Notes under the pieces: generated by a model
What the model was told of the DNA's origin: nothing
Seen by the model: only the letters and a program-made list of their open reading frames with translations
Databases searched by the model: none
Made by a program: the position numbers and the translations under genes
Part shown: one piece after another, positions 51,282 through 63,797 of the stretch
Layout of the letters: every line of letters starts with the position of its first letter
Position numbering within the stretch: position 1 is the stretch's first letter
Source: Gnetum montanum
Taxonomy: Eukaryota > Streptophyta > Gnetopsida > Gnetales > Gnetaceae
Length of the DNA: 64,000 nucleotides
Reading direction: 5' to 3'
Assembly: GCA_015680685.1 (NCBI GenBank)
Contig: MNCI01038110.1
Coordinates: 37,783 to 101,782 of the forward strand

Positions 51282-52418
51282 CTAATCTTTGCAATCCCAT
51301 CTACCATTCATCCCACCTCACTTCATGTATTTGTAACTCATGTCTTGTGTAGCATTGAATTCATATCTCATCATGGTGGTATCTACATGTGTGTGTTTTG
51401 TGGGACTGGTGTGGATTACATTTACCCTTTTTAGTGCCTATGGACATTTTCAAGTGTGGTTATGTAAGGGCATTATAGACTGGAACTTGCTTTGGGGAGG
51501 ACCCACTTGCGTAACCCTTGTAATTTACACTCATTACACATCATCATCACATCATTTTATACCCTCTGAGAACTGCATTGCCAAATCTATTCTTTCCTTT
51601 ATCATCCTTTTAATTCCAATGTTCGTATGTATCATAACATGTCCTTTTTCCTCATTCTATTCATGAATTTCATTATCAGATTCTACCCGATTATACTTTT
51701 TTTCCTCCCAATCTATTCAATGTTACCCTGGACCTTTTCAATTACCCTAAAATCCTTCATTTTTAGCCTTGGAAATTTAGAAATTCATTAATTTTACTAA
51801 TTACCCTATTTTCAATAGGCGTCGAGATCGGGTACCTGATATTAGGTCTGATGTGCTATTGGGTTTGTGCTATTGGGTACATGATATTGCATCCATAAAA
51901 ACTATATATATGGAACCCCATACACATCAACATCATTTTACACTATTGATGCGAGGGGAGTTGTTTAAATTTTCTTCCACAAACTTGCTAGCTTTGGCAC
52001 CTATCATTCAAACATCCATAACTTGCTCATTAATGCTCTAATTTCCATTTCGATTGAACCTATCTAAATCTGGAGCTTTCAACTTAGTCATTGGGGAAGG
52101 GTACACTCCAAGTTGTGTGTAATTTTTTCAAAATTTATCATCACCCGAAGGATATCATAAAGAGTAAATGACTGTAGGACTATTAAACATGTTGCCAAAT
52201 CAACTTTCTCTCTTCACTCATACCATGAGAATTAATTTTTGGAGCCACCTAATCAAATTGGGCCTAATATAAAAAATTTTAGGGTATATTTTCATAAAAT
52301 TTCCTAACTCTAGATCACACAAAACAAAAAAAATGAATTCATTAAAGGTAAGAAGTAAGGGTATAAGTCACATTTTGTAAATAACCTTACTAATAGTCAG
52401 CCTTGTGTGATTGTAGAT
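51282..52418 (+). other. E5 spacer, right part, before the extra 3' frame
   Basis: Matches E1 600-1699. It contains the internal promoter-like block (51824-51906), a purine-rich motif preceded by agtc (about 52086-52100) matching E1 1381-1397, and an acceptor-like gtgtgattgtag directly before the ATG at 52419. The conserved acceptor suggests a 5' UTR intron. Confidence 0.55.
51824..51906 (+). promoter_or_regulatory. internal promoter-like block of E5
   Basis: A diverged run of GAGATC/GATATT words with TGGGTACATGATATTGCATC, then a TATA-like actatatatatgg at about 51901-51913. Same order and position as E1 1119-1206. Confidence 0.4.
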
Positions 52419-55209
52419 GGTCCCTAAACATGGATAGCAAGAAGAACCCTCTCAAGGTGTGTCCAAATGACCAAGGAGAGGTAGAGGCCAGGTGTCTCCC
52501 AAGGAACATACAGAACATGAGGCACAATCGTTCAGCATCCATCAAGAGCCTCCTATTACTGTGCAATTGAGATATGCTGAAAGAGGAGCCGTTGAAGCAC
52601 CTAAACAAGGACAACATCTCACATTGTCCCCAGAATGTGTTTAGGCAATCCACGAAAGGTCCACATCAGCAACCATGATCATGGAACTCAACTTTGGACT
52701 TTTCATTGAGTTCACTCTTGAAGCAGTCAGGGGCCAACTCAAAGGGTCTCCATTATGACCTATCCTCTCTGAAAGTGGTGCTTGGTGCTTGGGAGAGACG
52801 TGCCAATTTTGGAACAATAAAGAAGAAGGCACCATATTTGATATTGGTGGTGTTTCTATATATTTCTTTGCTAAAGCCATTTTAGAAGTGTTAAATCTTC
52901 TGAATATAGGACCAAAAGTTGCTCACCTACCCACTCGCTCTGATGCTAATGCGTGAAAAATTTGGTTGAAAAGGGTGTATGACAAGGAAGATAAGGTGTA
53001 TGGAGAGTTGACCCTGGAGAAGAGGATCTATTTCAAGATCGGTACTTATCAAATTTTTCCTAGAAAAGGATTGAACAAAATCTCCATGTATGTAGCCAGA
53101 GGAAGTGCTATATTGATGGGTAGGGTTAATGCTAACCTACCCCATTTGTATCTCATGGAGATTCTAAGGTGGTTTGAGGAATGCAAGACAGGGAAGTTTG
53201 CATTGCCCTTCCCCTGTCTCATCAGGAAGCTATGTCAATATGCTAGAACTCTGGGGTACACCAATGATGTCCCTAGAAGAGCCCAAAATGCTTTGTTTAT
53301 TGAATTGCTAAAGCCACCAGCCCCAAGGAAAAATGATGGTGAGACATTGGAGCCAGAATAAGAACAGAAGATGGGGCCCATTGTAACTCAAACTATAGGG
53401 CCTAGACAACTTCCAAGCATAAGGCCCAATCAACAATAAGAAGCAGGGCCTAGCACATGCTAGCAAGACTAACCGTCGCAACTGCCATAGGATTATTAAC
53501 CATCGATGAGCCATCTCATGGCCATCATTGAGATGGTTAGCTAGGGAAGTCGTGATGATGACAATCTCTTTTGGGTCATTGATGATACTGTACAACCCAT
53601 GCTCTTCATCGATCACACATGGGATAAGGTGTTAATCCAAACAGGAGAAAGGAAAATGCATTGGTCACAACAGATCTCAGGGAATGCTACATCTTTCCAA
53701 GTGCAATTAGAAACTAGTGAAGGGGCCATAGTAGTGGTTATACAACACCAAGATGTAGTGGGAGCTACAAAAGTGATCACAGAACACATAAAAGAATCGT
53801 TCAATATCCCTATTGTGCCATTGATAGACTTTACAAGAGCATGTGATGCTCAAACTTTGGTAGGCCCCTCGATAACTCCTATGGAGAATGAGGATGTTAT
53901 CAATCAGTTGCTACAGATAGGAAAAGTGATGATGTCCTAGTTTGACATCCCTCAAGATGTTACAACAACTCAATCAGACCTCATCTCCACCAAAGGGAAG
54001 CTAGTCATGATAGAGATCAGGGCCTAGCATGTAAAAACAGAGTTGGAAAGACTCAAAGAGAAGCTCATCACCTTGCAAGCTACATAGCAGGATGCATCTC
54101 GATTTATCCTTGCAGACCAGCTAGAGTCTTTCAAGACAAAGCAAATTACTAAATTGTTGGTAGAAAATAAAAAAGTGGCAAAGGAAAAAGAGAAGGCCAA
54201 TTGGGATGCTTCAAAGGCACAAGCACAGACATATGTGCATGCCAAAGCACTCAAGGCCTTACAAGAGAAGAATAAATAGCTTGCTGTAGACAATCTTTGG
54301 TTGACCACTATGGAAAAACAAAAGAAGGTTCTCGAAGAAAATTTTCAATAGTTGCAAGAACAATTAGTTAGGGTCAACCAAGACATAAGTTGCTTGGTGA
54401 AAGAAAATAGAACCCTTTCACTGGAGGAGGTGCGCACAATCCATCAAAATATGGCAATTGAAATAAGTGCATGGAAAAACGAGGTGAAGCGACATGAAAA
54501 GTTAAAGGAACACTACAAGGACCAAGTGGGGATGTACAAGCAAGTAGTTGAAAAAGAAATCCATATGGCCAAGACCCGTATCAACACTCTCAGTGCTCAA
54601 AAAATTGACTAGTGGGCCATATTGGATATCTATGCATTTGCCCACCAAGCATAGCTCAAAAGCCAGGACCTGTAGATATAAGATCTTATGGAGTACATGG
54701 AATTGGCAAACTTGGAGTATGCCAACTTAGCCATGTTAACAATAGGATGCCCGAGAACAGAGTTGGAGAAGCAAGTAGTTACCACCTATGCAAAATATGA
54801 AACACAATTTGCTAAGCACAAGAAGATGCTGCAGAAACTAGAAGTGGAAAATTCTAAATTATAGGTGGTCAAGGCTAGCTACCAAGGATAAAAAGATGTT
54901 GTGGTAGACTTGGCTCGATGGCTTATGGATTACCAGGAATACAAGGAAAAAGCCAGAGCCTATGAAGAGGAATGATGACTATTTGTAGCTTGGTATGTCA
55001 AGGCCAACTAGATGTTCTTGCAACTACTATGTCCATGGGAGGTGCCGACTCCATGAAACATTGGAGCATCAACATGGATAGCACAGGACCCTCAAATCGA
55101 AGAGGAAAAGCTCCAAGCATTCCTTTAGAGCCATCAACTTCCAAAGCTTGGAGCACAAGACAAAGGGAAGAGACCCATGGAGGAGCTACCACCACCAGGA
55201 ACCACATGA
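52419..55209 (+). pseudogene. extra 3' reading frame of E5 (putative plant transposon protein-like, coiled-coil tail)
   Basis: From ATG 52419 to TGA 55207-55209 is about 930 codons with several stops and frameshifts. N-terminal blocks (ELNFGLFIEF, SGAWCLGE, VLNLLNIGPKVA) match E1. An open piece 52966-53361 (KRVYDKEDKVYGELTLEKRI, LPFPCLIRKLCQYARTLGY) resembles the domain in plant proteins named putative plant transposon protein. A further open piece is 53599-53940. 54040-54960 is rich in K, E and Q with heptad-like spacing, strongly suggesting a coiled coil. The same frame exists in E4 on the other strand with matching blocks throughout, including LPF.CLI.KL and GY.ND. Its function is unknown; it has none of the env or integrase motifs I know. 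Confidence 0.75.
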
Positions 55210-55388
55210 GTTCTAATAAATTATGTAATTTTGTGTCTATGTCCCAATTTTATCATATTCAATTCTCCACTATGACATGAATAAATCTCTAGTTAGTCAA
55301 TAATCCCATACCTATCCACTGTGCAATCAATTGGGCTTGTTCTCATTTTTTTGACTTGAGGATTTATTTTCATTCAGTCCTAGGGGTA

Positions 55389-56249
55389 TGATGAACCATG
55401 ATTTGTTAGGCTTTGATATTAGACCTACAATATAGGACCCATGATATTAGGTACATGATATCGTGGCCTGGCTAACAATATCAAATACACGATATCATGG
55501 TTCCTGTGTAAGCCTATAAATACCACATTTGGGCATAGAGGAAAATGGAAGTCAGTGAGTATTAGAGTAGAGTCTTTTTGTCATTTTTTAGTTCATCTCA
55601 ACCCTTTCCCCAGTGAATGCCCACAGTGTGGTGATTGTAATTGTACGAAACCTTTACTCAAGTGTGACGTACTTGGACACACAAATCATAGGCAATAAAG
55701 ATTGAGATTACTTCATCATTGTATCATTCACTTAGTTTTAATTGCTTACTATTATTATTATTTATTGCTTTCTTAATTAATATTTATCTACCTTCATTTC
55801 CTATCCCTGTTATTAAATGTGAAATGAGTACAACTTAATCATGAGCATTTAACTGTGACTACTTGGTATCCCAGTAACATACCTAGGACATGTGCTTGGT
55901 AATCCCAGTAGTAGTACATGAGGTCCAAGATGTGTATAGATGATTAAGGACAGATGTTCATCACACTTAGGCTAGCTTAGATTCTCTTCTCCCATTGCCT
56001 CTTAGGTTAATCAAAGTTATTTTCCATTGCCTCTAGGAGTAGCACTAGCTTAGGACCACATCATACACCTAACTCTAGACTAAATCATATGTGACAAAGA
56101 AATTACTAGTCTAGGTGGGAAGATAGCAAATTATGATCAATGTGTAATTATCTAGATACTACAACTAGCCCATCTACGAAGTTTAATCGGATCGTGCGTG
56201 AACACTTGTATTCATATGGTTGAGTGTAGGGGTACCTTGCCACTCATCA
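55389..56249 (+). repeat. 3' LTR of E5
   Basis: 861 bp, preceded by the polypurine tract agtcctaggggta. GATATC-like words (about 55410-55500) are more eroded than in the 5' LTR. The TATA box is at 55515-55522. It is flanked by GCAAC at 56250. Confidence 0.92.
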
Positions 56250-56254
56250 GCAAC

Positions 56255-56968
56255 CATGTATAAAAACATGATTGGATTACTTTAATTTCTATACTATACC
56301 AAATTAGATTTATAAAATGAACATTATAGTTTTCTAGATTTATTTAAGAGCTAAGACAAGCTCACATGCAACAACTTGTGCATCTCCTTAAGTATGTAAA
56401 AGGAACTTGCAACTTTGAGATTCAATTCAATAAAAGAGAAAATAAACTTCATGCATATTTAGATATTAATTAGAAAGGAGGAAATGATGAAAAAAATTCA
56501 CATTCAGAGATCTTACTATGGATGGAAAAAATCTAATATACTAGAAATCAAAGAAATAATCATCCATCAACTTATCCACTTGTAAAGCAGAATTTATTAC
56601 CATGGCTGAATGCCTCCAACACATACTTTGGCTAAATAAACTTCTCTCATAATTAGGATTTAAAGTTGATATTCCTAAAAATTTGTATTATGACAATATA
56701 ATAGTAATTCATCTATCCTAGGACTATGCATAATAAAAAATCCAAAGACATTGACATCAAGTACTATTTCATCAAGCAAGAAGTGAAAGAAGCAATCATC
56801 AAACCAATTCTCATTACTTAAAAGTAGAAATTTGTTGGCTTACTAATAAAAAATATTTTATTTCATAGGATTAAGTACCTCAATGAATCTATAGAAATTC
56901 AAACCATGACAAAGAAAGGAGAAAGTAAAGATGAAGAATGAAGATTACCTTCCATTCTATGTTGGAAT
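56255..56968 (+). pseudogene. copia RNase H end and polypurine region
   Basis: YVKGTCNFEIQF (about 56391-56425) and a following AYLDIN region match the copia RNase H module (YLKGT...L.GYSDSDW). Later pieces correspond to SW.SKKQ and the A.S..EAE block. A purine-rich stretch (about 56909-56946) precedes the 3' LTR. The fragment continues the frame cut at 44410. Confidence 0.8.
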
Positions 56969-57893
56969 TGTTGGCTTTTTAGAGTAAAATATAATAATTT
57001 TTTGTTTTTATTATACAATAGGATTTTATTTTAATAAAATATAGAAAATTTTTAGATTGACGAATAGTTGTAATGGTATTTTGTCCTCAATATATATATA
57101 TATATATGTATGTATGCATGTATATTTAAGTTTTATAGTTGTTTTTCACATCTTGGCTATATTGTATTATTTTGGTTAACTTTGTCCCACCTATCATATA
57201 TATATCCAAGGCATCTTTTGAAAATTTGTATAATCGAATCATCAACATAATATAGCAAGTATTTAACTATTTCATCATTAATGCATCAACCTTTCATCAA
57301 TTCATCAACATCATTCATCATTATTTACTCAATCTTGAAAGTTGAATAGTTAGAATTATGGAGATTCACTATTTTAACAATATCTATGTTATTTCACAAT
57401 ATTTTTTAGTGATTTAAGATTTAATTAAAAGCTAGAATAGATGGTTATATGCATCTAAAATTTTATTTCAATATCGTTATGATTTGGTAGAAATTTGCTT
57501 TGCAATTGGGTAGATTTCCTAAGTCCTAAAATTTTACTAGAATGAATGATGGTTAATGATTATATCATTTCTCTCTCATATTATAATTATTTGATGTGAT
57601 ATTAAATTTATTTTAAAGCTAATACTATGAAAAGATTCAATTAAAATTTTAGCATAAAAAATATAACAACTTTTCAATTATCATCTCTCAAATTTGCACT
57701 ACCAAAATTATCAAAATTTTTGGTAGATTGAAAAGAGCATAATATAAATACAATGTTCAAATATCATTGTGTTACTTCCTTTCTCCAAATTATAGAAAAT
57801 TTCCTAAACTTTCAAAAGATATAAATTTTATTAGCTAATTCTTTATGAGGTCAAGATAACCAAAGAATTCTTTCACTACCTAAAATTCCTTCA
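56969..57893 (+). repeat. 3' LTR of the copia element
   Basis: 925 bp, with a TA/TG microsatellite at about 57089-57124 that is much shorter in the 5' LTR. It ends ATTCCTTCA and is followed by AGATT. Confidence 0.88.
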
Positions 57894-57898
57894 AGATT

Positions 57899-60150
57899 GG
57901 ATAACTTCATATACTATGCCATCTCTTTAATTATCAATTATGCCATACTTGCCTTAGCCTGATGGACCTATGTGATATTGTTGAGGTTGGGTTGCCATTT
58001 ATGTAGTTCTTACATTGTAGCATGAATCGTTGCTTTGACAAAGTGTTTTATTTTTAATTTATCTTCTTCTGCATATCCATTTGTCTTTTGAAATGCTCTT
58101 TTAATTTTTCATATTTTTTGGCTTTTTTTTTACCATGCATTAATTTCAATCATAGAATTCTAACATATTGTGTAAACTTCCTTCATTAATAGAGTCCAGT
58201 TCTCTTGGATTAACTTATTAATGCCCAAGCTAACTTTTGTAATTATTTGATTAGATGAGTGAGAATATTTTGTAGCTTATTCTTTTATCTTTCTATACTA
58301 CCTAATCTTTTATTATCATCTACATACTTTTCATTTTCTTCTTTTAAGATAGTAAAAGTTTTGGCATGATTGTGGATCTTTGCATTTATAGTTGAGGCAT
58401 CCCATGTTACTTTTTCTTTTTCCATCTATAATTGATTCTACTTTTCCATATGTTAATTGACCTACTCTAGTTAAAATTATTCTAACTATTTTAGTATGAC
58501 ATAATTTATTAGATCTTGTATTTGGAGTTTAAATTAAGCTAATTTACCTTGTACTCTATGGATTTTTGACTTTTCATGTTACAAACTTATCTATGCAATA
58601 ATGAGGTTGTCTTTGGTGGAAAATAATTCTAAATGGATAGTTATGATATTATTAGGAATATCAAAAATATCTTGAATGACTTGCTAAATTTATAGTAATC
58701 ATTCCAATGCATGTTCATGTTGATCAACATCCATAACCTCTTTTTCTTTTTCTTTGGTTTCACTAATGCATCTCTTAACCTAGTAAAATATATAGGATAC
58801 ACACATAGAGCTTCTTTAATATGATCTATAACAAGTTAAGTAGCTTCATGGTCTTGTTTGTGTTGCATTACAACTACAACTTCTTCTTTTTAAGGTTTTA
58901 GTATCACATGAAATGTGCCTAAGTTTATGAATTCCAATAATCTTGTGTAAAATTTATTGAAATCTATCATATAATAGGATCTAATGAAACTTTTGGTTGA
59001 TTGTGTCTAACTTTGAATATTCTAGACACTTCTCTTATTCTCCAATGAATTGTTTCTACCAATTTCTATAAATAACTTATGAAAATTTTATAATCTCTTA
59101 GTCCTATAGTGGGAATAAAGGTGCTTGGCCTTATTGATATGGTTTCTATTACTAGAAGATTTGTAGCTAGAGTGGATGTAGCTTCTACTTCTATATTGGG
59201 TAGTGCTTCAACTTGGTACTTTTTGGTAGACAAAAACCTTTATGATCTCTATGTATGAAACATTTTAGACTTTTCTAACTATCATTAATGTAGCCTATGA
59301 TACTACCTTGTCTTCATAATTTCTTGATCAAGCAATTGAAAGGCAATGTTGGATTGCTTAACTGCTTATCTTCAAATCTTCTTCATAATTTCAAAAATAG
59401 AATATGTACCATACTTTCTTAATACTTTTTACTAATAATGAAAGTTTTCCTTGCTACTTATATTGATATCTAGGTAAGAAATTTTGTGAGATATATATGA
59501 TATATACTAATCTTAAAATAATTCTCTATAGTATATAATTCTTCAAACTTCTTCTTTTTATCACCATAAGCCCTCCCTACCATCATATTTCTTATTTGTA
59601 AATTAGAATGGGTTGATATAAAAGCTATTTCTATGCTCACATTTGGTAAATCAAGTGCCTAAGAAATTTCTTTAGTTGAGTATGATACTATAGTATCTTT
59701 AATCTTCATTATTACATCTTCTTGCTTATTGTGCTAAAACTAGTATGTTTTGTCAAAATACCATTTTTCATTGGTAGAAATTATGAAAAAATGGTAAGGC
59801 TTGTAGTTTTTCTTATATTTATTGAGATAAGAACTCTAGGAATGGCCCAAAATTTAGCTTCAAAAGAACTCTTTACATGATAGCTTTATCACCAATGGCT
59901 TTGATATAGTCTCCTAAGAGAGTTAACTATTTGTCTATTTCAGGAGGTGATGGCATAAATGCTTCACCCTATGTTAATTATTGTGTCTATAGTGTTGGTT
60001 GATGGATTGAATATGATTGTGCATCCTACTCTTCTGTCTATGTCTTTTATGGTTGATTTCCCCCTCTTCCTATGTCATTTTCTCCTTTTGGCCTTTTGTC
60101 ATGTAGTTGCAATTGTCCTCCTACTGCAAGGTTTCTTTTTGGAGTCACTT
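57899..60150 (-). pseudogene. N-terminal and middle part of the E4 3' reading frame
   Basis: Reading leftward from about 60150, where an acceptor-like gtgattgcaag lines up with the site before the ATG in E1 and E5. LLKLNFGPFLEF (near 59870), LDLPNVSIE, VGRAYGDKKKKFEELYTIEN and LPFNCLIKKL with GYIND (near 59330-59280) match the E5 domain. MIEINAW and YEKLKEHFKRQMDMQKK (near 58100) match the coiled-coil section EISAWKNEVKRHEKLKEHYK. Many stops. The match across three elements in the same relative position shows that the frame belongs to this gypsy family and was coding before decay. Confidence 0.75.
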
Positions 60151-63100
60151 GCAATCACTAAGTGTTGTTACTAAATTCTTTGAAAATTTGCAAAAACCTT
60201 TACCTTAATTCCTACTACTTAATTGAACTTTTGGGTTTAATTAAAACTAAGAGAAATTGCATAAACATGATGGTAGAATTATGAATTTAGCATCACAACA
60301 AAAAGCCCCAACTTGTAATTGGTGGAAAAATTTCCAATTTGGAGAGAAAAATTTGTACAAGAAAAATTATTAACATTGGAATTAATAGATTATGAGATCC
60401 AAATATTTGAAAGAAGGTGTTGGAAATCCAAAATAATTGAAAGATAGGTATCTTAATTGGATTTTTATAACTTAGCATGACTTACTAGAATTAAACCCAT
60501 GACTTGAAACATCCAAGTTAGAAGTTTGACCATTAGGTGAACACTTCAAGAGATCCAAAGATTTGCATTATATGATGATGAGATTTGAGAGTTGAAAAAT
60601 ATTTTACATCCAATATTTCATCAAAAAATCAATTTATTATAGGCTATAAATTGGCAATTATTAAATTAGTAAATTTGCACATAGTCAAAATGCTCAAAAT
60701 AGTATAAAATAAATTGATATTTCATTATGATGCCATAATTTTAAAAGTTTAGCATGTACGTATTAATAAGAAAAAGTCCAAAACTTTCAAAAATTGTTAG
60801 CTTTTGCAAAAGTTGCAAAAATAACTACCTTAGCAGAGTTCGAATATTGTTCACAAAAAAAATGTAAAAATCATGTCAGAAATCGCAGAAATCAGATGGA
60901 TAGTTTAGGTGTTATGGTATGTAATATCCCTACCAAAGATTCCCTTTACCTCTTGGTATGTTTATGGTATGTTTATGATTTGAACCATGGATGTTTTCCT
61001 TACTAACCTTTCTGTATGCTTGTTACCCTTCTTTATATTGACTACGTTTTGTGAACTATATTAGCTTTTTATTGGTTTTTTAACTTTTTATATCTATATG
61101 GTTTATTTTATTTTTATCTTTTTTATTTTATTAATTTTAATACTTTTTTCATATGGTAGTATTATAAATTTTATATTTTAACAATTTTTAATATTCTTGG
61201 TATTTTGGATTATCTTTTAATTTAGCACATTGTGCACTAATCCTTTTGTTGGAGTTTTAAATTAGTGGCTATCGACCACTAGATGGGTCATTGACAAATT
61301 AGGTACTACTTTGGTTTTGGTATGCTTAGTTGAATAATTTGTATTTTTGGTAAAGTATTTTTCTATATTTTTTAACATTTTATCTATTTTTAGCTTATTT
61401 GTTTAGAGGGTCTTGAGCTTGGCCTTCTTTAATTATGTTTTTAATCATAGTCCTTGTTATTAGCTTAGGATTATATATACCCGTTACCTTGGGCTTCTTT
61501 TTGATCATTAACTTTGGCATGGGAGATGTCCTTACATCAACATTGGGTACTAGTCCATGTGAGAAAAATATTTTAAATATATTTTAGAAATTAAAATTTA
61601 TTTTTAATTTATTTTTTGGCCATGAAAGCATCTTGTCCAATCTTCCTAAACCATTATAAGATTATAAATCAACTTCTCCTTGAGAGTAATCTTTTGCCTT
61701 TCCTTGCGAATACTTGTGAGATTGAACGAGAGAAGGAGATTCTACCAAATTGACTAGGATCTAGCTAGATCTAGATATATAGCCTATTAGATTTGTACTG
61801 CCAACTAGGACCTTACGATGATAACCTTTATTTCCATGTCTCATTTCAAATCTTGCTTAGATCCCATCATTGATTTGACATTTTACATAGGATTTGGATT
61901 CTATCAAGGAGATTGAAGTGATCCAAGGATCATTTACTCTAGCATTGTTAGTTCTAGGTAGGGTAATTTGGTATTTTATTTCTTGGGATTTACAATTTTT
62001 TTAGTGTGCATCTCATTTGACTGATTCAGTTTGTTTAGCAACTATTTATTAATTTTCTTATTATTGTTTACAATTTGGCTATTTTTGAGAATTGTTATCA
62101 TACATGGGATCTTAGTTAATATTTTAACCAAGTTTGACCCTATTTTGAATTTCTTTTAAATTATACAAATAATTCAACTATCGAAGTAGGGTTTTGAACC
62201 CATTTTTATGTTTTTTGACCTTCAACATGACCCCAAATAATGTTGGCTTAAAAGGCAAGTTAGTTAGGATGTTGACATAGACCACAAGTTATCCTTGCTA
62301 GTCCATCATGACTTGGCCACAAGGTTGTGAAAAATATTTAATATACTTTTGGTTTCAAATAAAAAATTAAAGAAACATTTGTAAAGAGATCCCTAGCTTC
62401 TAGGTAACTGAAAATTATAAAAATGATCCAAAATTACATTTTAGAGCTCCTGGAATGCCTGAAAACAAGAAATAAGTATATGTTAGTGTTTTAGTAGCTA
62501 TAGGAGCCTAGAATATCCATAAGAAATATTTCCTCTTGGTAAAATGTTAACATTTTATAGATATTCTTTTGCATTCATACTTTGGATTTGATCAAATGTA
62601 ACATATTAGAACTTTCAGTTTGGTAACATTTCTTAACCTATTAGTTTAGAACTCTAGTTGGACTATTGACATATTTTGACAAATGTGAGATTTAGACTTT
62701 CCAATCATTCAATAATTATAAAAATTTTAGATTCATCAACTCCATGTTCTATGTGAGATCTAGACTTGCTAATTCTTTTGTTTGGAATTTTAACTCCATT
62801 GGATGTTAGGTTTATGTTTTTCCACCATCTAAGGATTTGTTGGTTAGATTTGTCATCTATTCATTTGGTAATAATTTTGGTTTGACTAATTTAAAATATG
62901 TGATGTAAGGCCTCAAAAATTCAATGTTGGAAAACTAAATATCCAAATACAAAATAGTTTAACCCCAAACCCTACAAGCCTAAAAAAATGATTTGAAGCA
63001 TCCTAAATAATTTGGTAGATCATTTAAGGACTTAAAAATCAATGACGAGTGTATTTAGTGAAAATGGAAAAAATAAAAACTACAAGGTGTAGGAATTTAA

Positions 63101-63654
63101 GAGCAAATCATGAAAGTACAATGTATAAACATTAAATACGAGCAACATAAGAACTGCAAACCTTGGATTGATGTAGAAAAAAAACATTGTCCAACTACAA
63201 GGTTAGAAAATAGATATTGAGAGCTCTAAAGAAGTCCAAAAACAAGAAAATATCTCTAGAAATCTATTGTAGATGGTAGAGTGCTACACTTGATCTACAA
63301 CAGCTTCTCTTATGATCTACTCTATAAATAAGGTTGGAAAATCTAGTTTTTCGGAGAGGCCTACACTAAATTTTTTTTGGAAAGACTATGTAATCTACAA
63401 CTTTACTTTGCTCTATCTCTTTAGGAATTTGATCTATCTCCAAAAGGTCCTAAAATTGGTTCCAAATATCACTTAAATAGGTTATGATCTACATTGGTTA
63501 TAGTTTCATATGCTCATATGAGTGTTACAAGTTCTGCGTAATGTAAATACACAACTTATAACCGAAGATATTTAGCTTTTAGCCTGAAAATACTATTGTA
63601 TTTAACATTTTTATTGCCTAAATAGTAGCTTAAAAGTTAGATTAAATGGGATTT
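60151..63654. other. AT-rich DNA, probably E4 interior, no gene recognised
   Basis: By position this should hold the E4 5' UTR, spacer and gag, but I could identify none with confidence. Small open stretches at 59959-60174 and 60794-61006 on the + strand look like chance. At about 61490-61550, ggcatgggagatg...acatcaaca resembles the LTR end at 17832. Confidence 0.35.
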
Positions 63655-63797
63655 ACATCTTATAAGCTTTGTAGCTTATAAGCTATCTTAAATGACATTT
63701 TAGCTCATAAGCTAGCTAAAATGACATTTCCAGCTCATAAGCTAGCTTAAATGACATTGATAACTTATAAGCTAGTTGAAGTGACATTATAAGCTAC
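63655..63797. repeat. 30 bp tandem array, about 4 to 5 copies
   Basis: Units begin at 63673, 63702, 63732 and 63762 with AGCTCATAAGCTAGCTTAAA and TGACATT; a partial unit lies on each side. Each unit contains the near-palindrome TAAGCTAGCTTA. It resembles the U3 arrays of E3 and E4 in style, so it may mark another LTR. Confidence 0.75.

Larger units (their letters stand above)
44411..56249 (+). mobile_element. gypsy element E5: gag plus extra 3' frame, no pol
   Basis: LTRs are 44411-45286 and 55389-56249, with GCAAC duplicated at 44406-44410 and 56250-56254. Inside are a tRNA-Asp-type primer site, gag (45419 to about 47330), a spacer, an internal promoter-like block, the extra 3' frame (52419-55209) and a polypurine tract. 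No protease, RT, RNase H or integrase is present in the roughly 7.1 kb of internal DNA left after removing the inserted solo LTR. It is a large non-autonomous derivative whose LTRs and gag relate it to E3. Confidence 0.92.
40089..57893 (+). mobile_element. Ty1/copia LTR retrotransposon, split by E5
   Basis: LTRs are 40089-40959 and 56969-57893, both starting TGTTGGCTTTTT and ending ATTCCTTCA. AGATT flanks the element on both sides (40084-40088 and 57894-57898). After subtracting E5 and its duplication the element is about 5.96 kb. Gag, protease, integrase and RT come in copia order, with the RNase H end at 56330-56640 on the far side of E5. Many stops, and clear divergence between the LTRs. 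Confidence 0.93.
37539..60150 (-). mobile_element. old gypsy element E4, split by the nested copia element
   Basis: Going leftward, the 3' reading frame (60150-57899, continuing at 40088-39591 across the copia insertion) leads to a 3' LTR (about 38700-37539). The LTR is diverged but keeps the TGATGAG end (minus-strand 3' end) and shared words (attgggattaccaaatg, attgggttaccaa, atatttataggc) with the E3 LTRs. The right boundary lies beyond 60150 and was not found. It is the oldest layer of the nested stack. Confidence 0.7.

Noticed and set aside
57089-57124. TA/TG microsatellite
   Set aside because: Ordinary simple repeat inside the copia 3' LTR.
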